Translations under genes and position numbers: made by a program
Shown here: positions 25,544 to 33,393 of the stretch, piece after piece
Layout: the number at the start of each line of letters is the position of its first letter
How positions within the stretch are numbered: the first letter of the stretch is position 1
The notes under the pieces: generated by a model
What the model saw: only the letters and a program-made list of their open reading frames with translations
Database searches by the model: none
What the model was told of the DNA's origin: nothing
Assembly: GCA_027858965.1 (NCBI GenBank)
Contig: JAQIBS010000128.1
Span: 1-39,031 of the forward strand
DNA length: 39,031 nt
Origin: Kiritimatiellia bacterium
GTDB taxonomy: Bacteria; Verrucomicrobiota; Kiritimatiellia; RFP12; UBA1067
Reading direction: 5' to 3'

Positions 25544-25625
25544 ACACAATCTTTATTTCACATGTAGTAGCTTTATTTATAATTTTACTGCGAATTTAAC
25601 ATAAACCCTCCCTTTGGAGCTAACA

Positions 25626-26570
25626 ATGATTGTCACCACAAAAGAACTCTTCCAGCAGGCCTATGGCAAATATGCTATCGGCGCTTACAATATTAATAAC
25701 CTTGAACAGACAATGGGTTTGTTTCAGGGCAATGTAGACAGCAAAGCCCCCTTTATCGTACAGCTTTCCAAAGGAGCCCGTTCTTATACACATAAGAGAA
25801 TGCTCGAAACCATGATGCAAACAGCTGCTGAGATCTTTCCTGAAGCAGTTTTTGCAGTACATCTGGATCACGGCGATGAGGCATCCTGCATGGACTGCAT
25901 TGATTCCGGCGTTTACAGCTCTGTTATGATCGACGCATCCCACGAAGAACTCGAAAAGAATATTGAGATCACTAAGCGCGTTGTTGAAGCAGCACACGCC
26001 AAAGGTCTGGTCGTTGAAGCTGAGCTCGGTCTTCTTAAAGGTGTCGAAGAAGACATTAAGTCGGATGGCCATGTTTTCACAAAGCCCTCTGAAGCTGAGT
26101 ATTTTGTAAAGCAGACAGGTGTTGACTCTCTGGCATGCGCCATCGGCACATCCCATGGGGCTTTCAAATTCGCCGGTGAGCAGAAGTTGCGCTTCGACAT
26201 CCTTGAAGATATCCAGAAGCTTCTTCCCGGATTTCCTCTGGTTATGCATGGTTCATCATCTGTTCCGGCAGAAGAGGTTGCACGCATCAATGCAGCCGGT
26301 GGCAAAATTAACGGTGCCAGCGGTGTTGACGCAAGCCAGTTTCTCGGCGCTGCCAAACTGGGCGTAACCAAAATCAACATCGATACCGACGGACGTCTGG
26401 TCTGGTGCCGCGTACACCGCGAGTTTTTCCGTGATCATCCAGAAGAATTTGACCTGCGTGGTCCAGGAAAGGTCTTTATTCCTGAGTATGCCAAATTCAT
26501 CGCAGCAAAGAATGTCCTTCTTGGCTCAGCTGGGCAACTCGACGAAGTTCGTGCAGCACTGAAAAAATAA
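25626..26570 (+). CDS. fba: Class II fructose-bisphosphate aldolase
   Basis: The enzyme splits or forms fructose 1,6-bisphosphate in glycolysis and gluconeogenesis. The 314 residues show zinc-site histidines in VHLDHGD, GTSHGAFKF and VMHGSSSVP, and the ELGLLKGVEED and KINIDTDGRLVW segments of class II aldolases. The start at 25626 is set by GGAG 6 bases upstream. It lies about 95 bp before the pyruvate:ferredoxin oxidoreductase gene on the same strand, so the two may be partly co-transcribed. Confidence 0.96.
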   Translation: MIVTTKELFQQAYGKYAIGAYNINNLEQTMGLFQGNVDSKAPFIVQLSKGARSYTHKRMLETMMQTAAEIFPEAVFAVHLDHGDEASCMDCIDSGVYSSVMIDASHEELEKNIEITKRVVEAAHAKGLVVEAELGLLKGVEEDIKSDGHVFTKPSEAEYFVKQTGVDSLACAIGTSHGAFKFAGEQKLRFDILEDIQKLLPGFPLVMHGSSSVPAEEVARINAAGGKINGASGVDASQFLGAAKLGVTKINIDTDGRLVWCRVHREFFRDHPEEFDLRGPGKVFIPEYAKFIAAKNVLLGSAGQLDEVRAALKK

Positions 26571-26580
26571 GTAATTTTAC

Positions 26581-26617
26581 GGCGCATTTGATTTAAGTCA
26601 GATGCGTCGGTTGTTTT
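26581..26617 (+). terminator. Imperfect hairpin between fba and nifJ
   Basis: GGCGCATTTGA (26581-26591) and TCAGATGCGTC (26598-26608) pair with two G-U pairs or mismatches around a TTTAAG loop, followed by GGTTGTTTT. It may be a weak terminator of fba. Confidence 0.45.
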
Positions 26618-26664
26618 CATGACGCTTAATCGCGCCTTGTTCTGTTTTAAATAAGGAAAATAAA

Positions 26665-29600
26665 ATGTCAAATAAAGTAATGCTTGACGGCAATCAGGCC
26701 GCAGCAAAAATCGCATTTGCCTGCAGTGAAGTAGCCGCTATCTATCCAATCACCCCCTCTTCACCGATGGGCGAGTGGAATGATGAATGGGCCGCCAAAG
26801 GCCAAAAAAATCTCTGGGGCACAATCCCGCACATTGCGGAACTTCAGTCCGAGGGCGGCGCTTCTGGTGCAGTGCATGGTGCACTCACAACCGGTGCTTT
26901 AACAACCACGTTCACAGCATCACAGGGTCTATTGCTGATGATCCCTAACATGTATAAGATTGCAGGAGAGCTGACAGCCTGTGTTTTCCACGTCAGTGCG
27001 CGTTCACTGGCCTGCCAGGGCCTCTCAATTTTCGGTGACCACAGCGATGTAATGGCCTGTCGTCAGACCGGTTTTGCAATGCTGGCATCCAATAGCGTTC
27101 AGGAAGTTATGGACATAGCTTTAATCGCCCATGCAGCAACACTTGAATCACGCATCCCCTTTATGCACTTCTTCGACGGATTTCGTACATCTCACGAAGT
27201 TCAGAAAATTGATGACATTGAACAAGAGACAATCAGAGCCATGATCGACGATGATCTGGTTATTGCCCACCGCGCCCGCGGTCTTGATCCTGAAAAGCCA
27301 TCTATTCGTGGTACAGCACAGAATCCCGACGTGTTTTTCCAGGGCCGTGAAACTGTTAACAAGTACTACGATGCAACACCCGCCATTGTACAGAAAGCAA
27401 TGGACAAATTCGGTAAACTGACCGGCCGCAACTATAAACTCTTCGACTATGTCGGAGCAGAGGATGCAGAGCATATCATCGTGATCATGGGTTCCGCTGC
27501 CGAGACAACCCACGAGACTGTTAGTCAGATGACCGCCGCAGGCGAGAAAGTCGGAGTTATCAAGGTCCGCCTCTACCGTCCGTTTGCAACAAAACAGTTT
27601 GCACTCACTCTGCCTAAGACAGTCAAGACTATATCCGTTCTTGACCGCACGAAAGAGCCCGGTTCAATCGGCGAGCCTCTTTATAATGATGTGCGTACAG
27701 CAATCGGCGAAGTGATGCAGAATAAGAGCGTGGATATCAAAAGCTGGATTCCCGTCTATGGTGGACGTTACGGATTAGGTTCCAAAGAATTCACCCCGGC
27801 TAACGTTAAAGCTGTTTTCAAAAACGCAGCTTCCGAAACCCCGAAGAATAACTTCACAGTTAACATCATTGACGATGTAACCAATCTCAGCATTGAAACA
27901 CCTACAGACTTTTTTCTTGATGCAAAAGGACGCACAGAGTGCATGTTCTATGGACTGGGTTCAGACGGCACAGTTGGCGCGAACAAAAACTCTATCAAAA
28001 TCATCGGCACCGACACCGACAACTATGCACAGGGATACTTCGTATATGACTCCAAGAAAGCCGGAGCTATCACTGTTTCACATCTGCGCTTCGGCCCAAA
28101 TCTTATCCGCAGCCCTTATCTCTGCACAAAACCTGATTTTGTTGCCTGTCATCAGTTCTCATTCCTTGAGAAATATGACATGCTCTCCACTATCAAAGAC
28201 GAAGGCACCTTCCTGCTGGCAACACCTTTTGATGCCGACCAGGTATGGGACAACGTACCGGATGAAGTTGCAGAGCAGATTATCGCTAAGAAGCTTAAGC
28301 TCTACATTGTTAACGCTCAAAAGCTTGACAACGAACTGAAACTCGGCGGACGCATCAACACTGTTATGCAGACAGCCTTCTTTAAAATCTCCGGTATTAT
28401 TCCAGCTGACGAGGCTATTGCCGCGCTGAAAGCCGCCGCAAAGAAGAGCTACGGCAAGAAGGGCGATGCAATCGTTCAGATGAACTGGACAGCTATCGAC
28501 GCAGCCGCAAATGCAGTTGTGCAGGTAAACTACCCTGATGCCCCCGCCGGCAAAACAAAGAAACCCTCTGTTGTGTCTGAGAAAGCTCCTGCTTTTGTTC
28601 AGAACGTTACAGCCGAAATCATGGCTCAACGTGGCGACAAGCTGCCTGTATCAGCAATTCCTGAAGACGGCACATGGCCGACAGCAACAACTCAGTGGGA
28701 AAAACGTAACATTGCGCATGAAATTCCTGCTTGGGATCCCAATACATGTATCCAATGTATGCAATGCTCGTTGGTATGTCCTCATGCAGCAATCCGCGGC
28801 AAGGTCTACGATCCAGCTGAACTCGATGATGCCCCCGAAACATTCAAATCCGCAGATGTCAAGGGCCTGCTGGCTAAGTCCTATTCAGGCATGAAGTACA
28901 CAATCCAGTGTGCTCCTGAAGACTGCACGGGTTGTGGCCTCTGCGTTGCACGCTGCCCGGCCAAGAACAAAGAGGTTGAAGGACGCAAAGCCATTAACAT
29001 GGAAGAGCAGATTCCTCTACGTACAGAAGAAGTTAAAAACTGGGATTTCTTCCTCAACCTTCCTGAGACAGACTTCAGCAAAGTCAACCCGGTATCTATT
29101 CAGGGCAGCCAGTTGAAACGGCCCCTGTTTGAGTTCTCCGGTGCCTGCGCAGGTTGCGGCGAAACACCGTACGTCAAGCTGCTCACACAGCTCGTCGGAG
29201 ACCGTCTGCTGATTGCAAATGCAACTGGCTGTACATCTATATACGGAGGAAACCTGCCCACTACTCCGTATTGCACACGCGAAGACGGACGCGGCCCGGC
29301 ATGGTCCAACTCCCTCTTTGAGGACAACGCTGAGTTCGGATTCGGTATGCGCCTGACTGCTGATAAGATGCAGGAGTACGCTTTTGAAATGCTTGAGTGC
29401 ATCACCCAGAACGACAAAGCTCCCGACGGGCTGAAGACGCTCGCCAAGCAGATCATTGACGTTGACCAGAAGACAGAAAATGGCATTAAAGAAGTACGTA
29501 AACTTGTTGCCGAGCTGAAAGCTTCTCTCACAGAAGCCAACTGCCCCGTCGATTGCAAAGAGTGCACATCAATGTCTAAGAACCTCCTCTCCGTTGCCGA

Positions 29601-30261
29601 TTACATCATCAATAAATCCGTATGGATTCTTGGTGGTGACGGATGGGCCTATGACATCGGATACGGTGGACTGGACCACGTTCTGGCATCTGGACGCAAT
29701 ATCAAGATTATGGTTGTTGACACCGAAGTTTACTCCAATACAGGCGGACAGGCATCTAAGTCCACTCCGATGGGAGCCATCGCCAAGTTTGCCGCATCCG
29801 GCAAACCCCAGATGAAGAAAAACCTCGGCGCGATCTCAATGACATACAAGAACATCTACGTTGCACAGATCAGCATGGGAGCCAACCCGGCAGCAGCTGT
29901 TAAAGCTATCGCCGAGGCTGAGGCCTATGACGGACCGGCCATTGTGATTGCATACTCCCACTGTATTGCGCACGGTATCAACATGGTTGACGGACTTGAT
30001 CAGCAGAAGATCGCGGTACAGAGCGGCCATTTCCCGCTCTACCGCTACAACCCGGAGCTTTCAGCCGAGGGCAAAAATCCTTTGATACTGGACAGCAAAG
30101 AGCCCTCAATCTCATTTGCGGATACAGCCGCAACAGAGAATCGCTTCAAGCAGCTCAGCAAAGTTAATCCACATGCGGAAGAGATGCTTAAGAAAGCTGA
30201 ACAGGGTTTCAAAGAGAACTTTGAAATGCTCAAAGCTATCGCAGCTCTGCCTAAAGCATAA
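26665..30261 (+). CDS. nifJ: Pyruvate:ferredoxin (flavodoxin) oxidoreductase, homodimeric
   Basis: This enzyme converts pyruvate and CoA to acetyl-CoA and CO2, reducing ferredoxin; it is central to anaerobic carbon metabolism. The 1198 residues show the fused domains in order: the N-terminal pyruvate and TPP-binding domain (YPITPSSPMGEWNDEW), the CoA domain, two [4Fe-4S] motifs (CIQCMQCSLVCP near 694 and CTGCGLCVARCP near 752), and the C-terminal TPP domain with its proximal cluster cysteines (CAGCGETPY) and GDGWAYDIGYGGLDH near 990. An AGGAA ribosome site precedes the ATG. The reduced ferredoxin could feed Rnf, one subunit of which lies near the right edge. Confidence 0.98.
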   Translation: MSNKVMLDGNQAAAKIAFACSEVAAIYPITPSSPMGEWNDEWAAKGQKNLWGTIPHIAELQSEGGASGAVHGALTTGALTTTFTASQGLLLMIPNMYKIAGELTACVFHVSARSLACQGLSIFGDHSDVMACRQTGFAMLASNSVQEVMDIALIAHAATLESRIPFMHFFDGFRTSHEVQKIDDIEQETIRAMIDDDLVIAHRARGLDPEKPSIRGTAQNPDVFFQGRETVNKYYDATPAIVQKAMDKFGKLTGRNYKLFDYVGAEDAEHIIVIMGSAAETTHETVSQMTAAGEKVGVIKVRLYRPFATKQFALTLPKTVKTISVLDRTKEPGSIGEPLYNDVRTAIGEVMQNKSVDIKSWIPVYGGRYGLGSKEFTPANVKAVFKNAASETPKNNFTVNIIDDVTNLSIETPTDFFLDAKGRTECMFYGLGSDGTVGANKNSIKIIGTDTDNYAQGYFVYDSKKAGAITVSHLRFGPNLIRSPYLCTKPDFVACHQFSFLEKYDMLSTIKDEGTFLLATPFDADQVWDNVPDEVAEQIIAKKLKLYIVNAQKLDNELKLGGRINTVMQTAFFKISGIIPADEAIAALKAAAKKSYGKKGDAIVQMNWTAIDAAANAVVQVNYPDAPAGKTKKPSVVSEKAPAFVQNVTAEIMAQRGDKLPVSAIPEDGTWPTATTQWEKRNIAHEIPAWDPNTCIQCMQCSLVCPHAAIRGKVYDPAELDDAPETFKSADVKGLLAKSYSGMKYTIQCAPEDCTGCGLCVARCPAKNKEVEGRKAINMEEQIPLRTEEVKNWDFFLNLPETDFSKVNPVSIQGSQLKRPLFEFSGACAGCGETPYVKLLTQLVGDRLLIANATGCTSIYGGNLPTTPYCTREDGRGPAWSNSLFEDNAEFGFGMRLTADKMQEYAFEMLECITQNDKAPDGLKTLAKQIIDVDQKTENGIKEVRKLVAELKASLTEANCPVDCKECTSMSKNLLSVADYIINKSVWILGGDGWAYDIGYGGLDHVLASGRNIKIMVVDTEVYSNTGGQASKSTPMGAIAKFAASGKPQMKKNLGAISMTYKNIYVAQISMGANPAAAVKAIAEAEAYDGPAIVIAYSHCIAHGINMVDGLDQQKIAVQSGHFPLYRYNPELSAEGKNPLILDSKEPSISFADTAATENRFKQLSKVNPHAEEMLKKAEQGFKENFEMLKAIAALPKA

Positions 30262-30281
30262 TCAGCTTATACAGCTATACT

Positions 30282-30321
30282 AAAAAAAGCTCCGGGATTC
30301 ACTCTCGGAGCTTTTTTTTTC
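30282..30321 (+). terminator. Intrinsic terminator of nifJ
   Basis: AGCTCCG (30288-30294) pairs with CGGAGCT (30306-30312), flanked by an A run and a run of nine or more T, about 25 bp after the stop codon. Confidence 0.9.
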
Positions 30322-30710
30322 ACAAAAGCCGCTCACTGTAAGACACAACCAACGAAATTCATCCTTTGGTATTCGCAGAAGATTTTAGTTTCAGGCTCTT
30401 CTTATGCCTCTCATGCACTCAAACACTCGCCTGCCCAGAGCGTGTCGAAAGAGAATCGAGTCCGGTCGTGGAGGCAGCAAAAATAAAACAGAAACCGCTA
30501 TTTTCTATTTTTCGGTTTGATACCCCGACGCTGCCCCTGACGATTCTGCGCGAAGGCACCATCACATCAGAGCAGACCTACGCCGTGCTTTAGGTCCCAT
30601 CACTACTTCTCTTCTGAAATGGTTACGATGGCCCGACAATTCACTTGCGACTTACCAAACAATAATATATCTTACTTATATTGATAGAAATAAAAAGTAA
30701 GGAGTTCGCT
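30322..30710. other. Gene-free gap with a dispersed repeat copy
   Basis: No convincing gene. A 75-codon open frame on the plus strand (30366-30593) has no ribosome site and spans the dispersed repeat at 30458-30520, so I do not call it. The last 50 bp hold the AT-rich upstream region of the vapBC pair. Confidence 0.6.
30458..30520. repeat. Dispersed 62-63 bp repeat, copy A
   Basis: This runs from GAGTCCGGTC through AGCAAAAATAAAACAGAAAC and CGCTATTTTCTAT to CGGTTTGA, and is about 90% the same as copy B at 32014-32075. Confidence 0.85.
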
Positions 30711-30956
30711 ATGACGGCAACATTGAGTGTTAAGGGACAGATCACAATGCCAAAACCGATTCGTGAAAAATGCGGGTTGGAGGTTGGCGACAAACTCAAC
30801 TTCCTCTTACGAGATGATGGAGTGCTTGAGTTAGTTCCAATCAAGCAGCCTGCATCGCGTCTTAAAGGTATGCTCACACTACCGGAAAAGGCTGTTTCGA
30901 TTGAGGAGATGAACGTGGCAATCGCTAAGGGAGCTTGCGGCCATGAGAGGGATTGA
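30711..30956 (+). CDS. vapB: AbrB-fold antitoxin (VapB type)
   Basis: This 81-residue protein is the DNA-binding antitoxin paired with the PIN toxin that follows. SVKGQITMPKPIREKCGLEVGDKLNFLL is a typical SpoVT/AbrB swapped-hairpin domain, and the C-terminal part is the toxin-binding tail. An AAGGAG ribosome site lies 6 bases before ATG 30711; a start ten codons earlier is less likely. The gene overlaps the toxin by 14 bp. Such pairs usually repress their own promoter. Confidence 0.92.
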   Translation: MTATLSVKGQITMPKPIREKCGLEVGDKLNFLLRDDGVLELVPIKQPASRLKGMLTLPEKAVSIEEMNVAIAKGACGHERD

Positions 30957-31353
30957 CACTAATATTCTGGTGCGCTTTGTCGTGCAGGATGACAAAAGAC
31001 AGTCCGCCATTGCAACCACGCTGATAGAGAAGCGATGTTCCTCCGCAGAACCGGCACTTATCAGCCTCGTAGTACTCTGCGAGTTCGTATGGGTCCTTTC
31101 CGCAGCTTACAAATATCAAAGGCGTGATATCGCGGCAGTACTAAAGCAGGTTCTCGTCACGGAATGCTTCCATATTCCGAAGCATGATATCGCTTGGGGT
31201 GCCATGCTTGACTACTCTTTTGGCCAAGGAGATTACGCCGACTACATCATTGCCCGAATTAATGAGATGAACGGAGCTGAGACCACGCTGACTTTCGACA
31301 AGAGAGCGAGCCATGATAAACGCTTCACTCTGCTTTCCGAACAGAGTTTGTAA
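30943..31353 (+). CDS. vapC: PIN-domain ribonuclease toxin (VapC type)
   Basis: This 136-residue PIN-domain protein cuts RNA when not bound by its antitoxin. The acidic metal-binding residues are visible in RGIDTNILVRF (D5), LVVLCEFVW (E), GDYADYIIA (D) and LTFDKRAS (D). All are present, so the toxin appears intact. It overlaps vapB by 14 bp. It marks the start of the accessory region that ends with the RIT element. Confidence 0.93.
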   Translation: MRGIDTNILVRFVVQDDKRQSAIATTLIEKRCSSAEPALISLVVLCEFVWVLSAAYKYQRRDIAAVLKQVLVTECFHIPKHDIAWGAMLDYSFGQGDYADYIIARINEMNGAETTLTFDKRASHDKRFTLLSEQSL

Positions 31354-31407
31354 CCATTAGGACAAATCCGATCTCAGGCCCTATAAAATCAATATCTCCG
31401 ACCTGAT

Positions 31408-31707
31408 TCAAAACGAGCGCAACCAAATTATTTTTGCTACAGATGTAATTATCCACAAAGAACGCATAGAACGCAAAGAACGCAAAGAACGCAAAGAAAG
31501 AGAGTGTGTGTGAATGAAAGATAGATTGCTGATTAACTTTGGTTCATTCAAGTCTTCATGTTTTGTTATATGTCCTTTTCTTGAATCCTCCAATCCACGG
31601 TCAATCATTTGAGCAAATATCAGCTCCCTTATTATTTCATTATAAGAACTGTCGTCGGGTTGTTTTTCAACCAGTTTGTTAATTTTTTCTTTTGCAATAG
31701 CTACCAT
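31408..31707 (-). pseudogene. Antitoxin gene truncated by repeat sequence
   Basis: The first 55 or so codons encode a small antitoxin of the kind paired with RelE/ParE toxins (PDDSSYNEIIRELIFAQMIDRGLEDSRKGHITKHEDL), with AAGGA before the ATG and a strong upstream promoter. The rest (LRSLRSLRSMRSL onward) comes from a 9-bp tandem repeat and is not antitoxin sequence. No toxin gene follows, so the operon has lost its 3' half. Confidence 0.7.
31460..31495. repeat. Tandem 9-mer GAACGCAAA x4
   Basis: Four units (one with ATA for AAA) run in tandem at the point where antitoxin homology ends. Confidence 0.9.
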
Positions 31708-31796
31708 GTCATATCCTTGCTCAAACGGTAATTAAAATATTTGCTCAAATTATACCCAAAACGGGGTAATCAGCGCAAGGTTACATTGCTAACCCA
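31664..31796. repeat. 133-bp direct repeat, copy 1 (antitoxin start and promoter)
   Basis: This copy and 32996-33128 align without gaps with about ten differences (about 92% identity). Copy 1 holds the first codons of the antitoxin, its ribosome site and promoter. TTGCTCAAA occurs twice inside it. Confidence 0.9.
31749..31778 (-). promoter_or_regulatory. Promoter of the truncated antitoxin
   Basis: On the minus strand TTGCGC (31773-31778), 18 bp, then a perfect TATAAT (31749-31754), about 42 bp before the ATG. The same elements are kept in the second copy of the direct repeat. Confidence 0.6.
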
Positions 31797-31801
31797 TGCC
31801 C

Positions 31802-31948
31802 TTATGGAATCAGGTCGACAGTGACTCTGTAAAACTGTCTGTTCTGCGATTGAGAGACTGCGACAGTAAGAGGCGCTCCCGTACCGTCGACGTTGAGGAT
31901 CGGCTGGGCGGACCAATTCAGGAGATCGGGCGACTCATAGACCCGATA
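31802..31948 (-). pseudogene. C-terminal remnant of a secreted surface protein
   Basis: The frame encodes YRVYESPDLLNWSAQPIL, then LTVAVSQSQNRQFYRVTVDLIP and a stop. This S-x-DLxNW ... FYRV ending resembles the C-termini of large secreted proteins in the PVC group, as far as I recall. Upstream the frame runs into a dispersed repeat and has no start or signal peptide, so only a fragment is left. Confidence 0.5.
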
Positions 31949-32013
31949 CCGGCGATGCGCGGCAGATCCACGTGAGCAAGAGGCTGGATTCTGCTGATTC
32001 GGATTGCGGCAGA

Positions 32014-32075
32014 GAGTCCGGTCTTGGAGGAAGCAAAAATAAAACAAAAACCGCTATTTTCTATTGCCGGTTTGA
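32014..32075. repeat. Dispersed 62-63 bp repeat, copy B
   Basis: Nearly identical to copy A at 30458-30520, in the same orientation, next to the secreted-protein remnant. Confidence 0.85.
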
Positions 32076-32098
32076 CCCCTGACTCCGACCAGATAGTT

Positions 32099-32428
32099 TT
32101 ACACGGGATATGCCTTCATTCCCGCTCTCATGGCACCATCGACTGTTCCGTCCACCTCGTCCTCTCCTGGAAAGAAAAACTCATCTGCGGAGTATCGTTG
32201 AGTGCTGTACTTGAAAATCGCGAATTCCCACGCACTTGATTTGCCCGAAAACGTCAAGCGACAGACGGGACCTTTGGAACTAAACTGCTTCCGGTCCAGA
32301 TAGACGTGTCGGCCCTGAAATCGGGCAATGTACTCAATCTCCCAATCTCCGAAGGTCAGACGATTGAATTCCGCGACAGACTTCAAGACAGCCGTCTTCA
32401 CCTCCTTTGGTATGCTCTGGGTGGTCAC
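32099..32428 (-). CDS. Small protein of unknown function
   Basis: I do not recognise this 109-residue protein. A GTG start at 32428 has GGGGAG 6 bases upstream. The sequence is a plausible compact alpha/beta fold, with EVKTAVLKSVAEFNRL as a first helix, strands WEIEYIARFQGRHVYLDRK and VCRLTFSGKSSAWEFAIFKYS, and an acidic segment FFFPGEDEVDGTVDGAMRAGMKAYP. No signal peptide or membrane segment is seen. It lies between the two copies of the 133-bp direct repeat with the next gene. Confidence 0.65.
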   Translation of the reverse strand: MTTQSIPKEVKTAVLKSVAEFNRLTFGDWEIEYIARFQGRHVYLDRKQFSSKGPVCRLTFSGKSSAWEFAIFKYSTQRYSADEFFFPGEDEVDGTVDGAMRAGMKAYPV

Positions 32429-32518
32429 ATTGTACTCCCCTTCTGTCTGAACCGAACGTGTTCCTCTGGGGCTCTTTGCAGCGCAGCGGAAAAGAGTCCC
32501 TAGCGGGCAATTGTTCAG

Positions 32519-32941
32519 CTATTTTTGCATTGTCTTCTTTGCCAGTCGTGCCTTTACGGCGCTGTAGTGACTCTTAATAAGCGTTATCCATTTCTCGTCG
32601 AGCAACGCATGAAAGAAAGACAGCATACCTTGGGGGGAGACTCTGTTAGGACTGGTGATATCGATTGTTGCACCGTGTAAATCAGGCATGGATTCATCCT
32701 CATCACCGCCCATCCACTTCCGGTAAAATTCGGGAGACTCCCATCCAAAGTTGATTGTGCCCACGTGGATACCATTGCGCATAACCTGAATCATTGTCTT
32801 CCTGCAATCGCAGTCGGGATCGATACAATACATATCAACAAATGTGTAATCACCGTCGGGCAGGTGTGGACTCTTTCTCAATCCTACTGTGCGAACTCGA
32901 TGCGCTTCGCCGATTATTTCACCGGCAGGTATAAACTCCAT
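32519..32941 (-). CDS. Small cysteine-motif protein of unknown function
   Basis: This 140-residue protein starts at ATG 32941 after AAGGAAA. It has a compact cysteine motif DMYCIDPDCDCRKTMIQV (three cysteines within 8 residues), likely a metal site, then WESPEFYRKWMGGDEDESMPDLHGATID. I recall similar YCxDPxCDC motifs in uncharacterised bacterial proteins but cannot name a function. It is in line with the 109-residue gene, about 90 bp apart, and may form an operon with it. Confidence 0.7.
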   Translation of the reverse strand: MEFIPAGEIIGEAHRVRTVGLRKSPHLPDGDYTFVDMYCIDPDCDCRKTMIQVMRNGIHVGTINFGWESPEFYRKWMGGDEDESMPDLHGATIDITSPNRVSPQGMLSFFHALLDEKWITLIKSHYSAVKARLAKKTMQK

Positions 32942-32995
32942 GATTACGTTTCCTTGTTAATATGACGGCAATTCCACGTCAAAAAAAGGTCTATC

Positions 32996-33128
32996 TTTTC
33001 AACCAGCTTGTTGATTTTTTCTTTTGGAATAGCTTACATATCATATGCTTGCTCAAACGGTAATTAAAATATTTGCTTAAATTATACCCAAAACGGGGTA
33101 ATCATCGCAAGGTTACAATGCTAACCCA
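32996..33128. repeat. 133-bp direct repeat, copy 2 (decayed antitoxin start)
   Basis: This is the second copy of 31664-31796. The start is now ATG followed at once by TAA, and antitoxin coding ends after about 12 codons, so only promoter and operator-like sequence survive. Confidence 0.9.
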
Positions 33129-33227
33129 CCCTCAGTATTTTTATCTTAAAAGCACACTGAAGTGTGAACAACGAACGTTAATAATGTTTGTTGTCCAGCC
33201 TTTAGGCTGTAAAGCGCAACGATTCGC

Positions 33228-33333
33228 AGTTATGTTGCGAAGAGTATTATGTTGCGTACTTTGGTAAATATTCGTAAATCGTCTTGTATTTGATGCTGAT
33301 AGAGGATTCTGAAGGAATTTACGCAACATAATG
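33228..33333 (+). repeat. RIT left inverted repeat
   Basis: 106 bp, a perfect reverse complement of 36329-36434. It contains TTATGTTGCG at 33230-33239 and 33248-33257, and its inverse at 33322-33331, likely recombinase binding sites. Confidence 0.95.
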
Positions 33334-33393
33334 TCAGCGACTTTTATGTGTATATCCTTGATTATGATGGAAATCGTAACAAGGAGATACATT

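Noticed and set aside
25620..26249. 209-residue open frame antisense to fba
   Set aside because: A shadow of a codon-biased gene; the fba frame has complete class II aldolase motifs.
27148..29567. Several antisense open frames of 120-156 residues under nifJ
   Set aside because: Shadows of the 1198-residue oxidoreductase; none has a ribosome site or recognisable motif.
30366..30593. 75-residue open frame on the plus strand
   Set aside because: No ribosome site, and it spans a dispersed repeat; no family resemblance.
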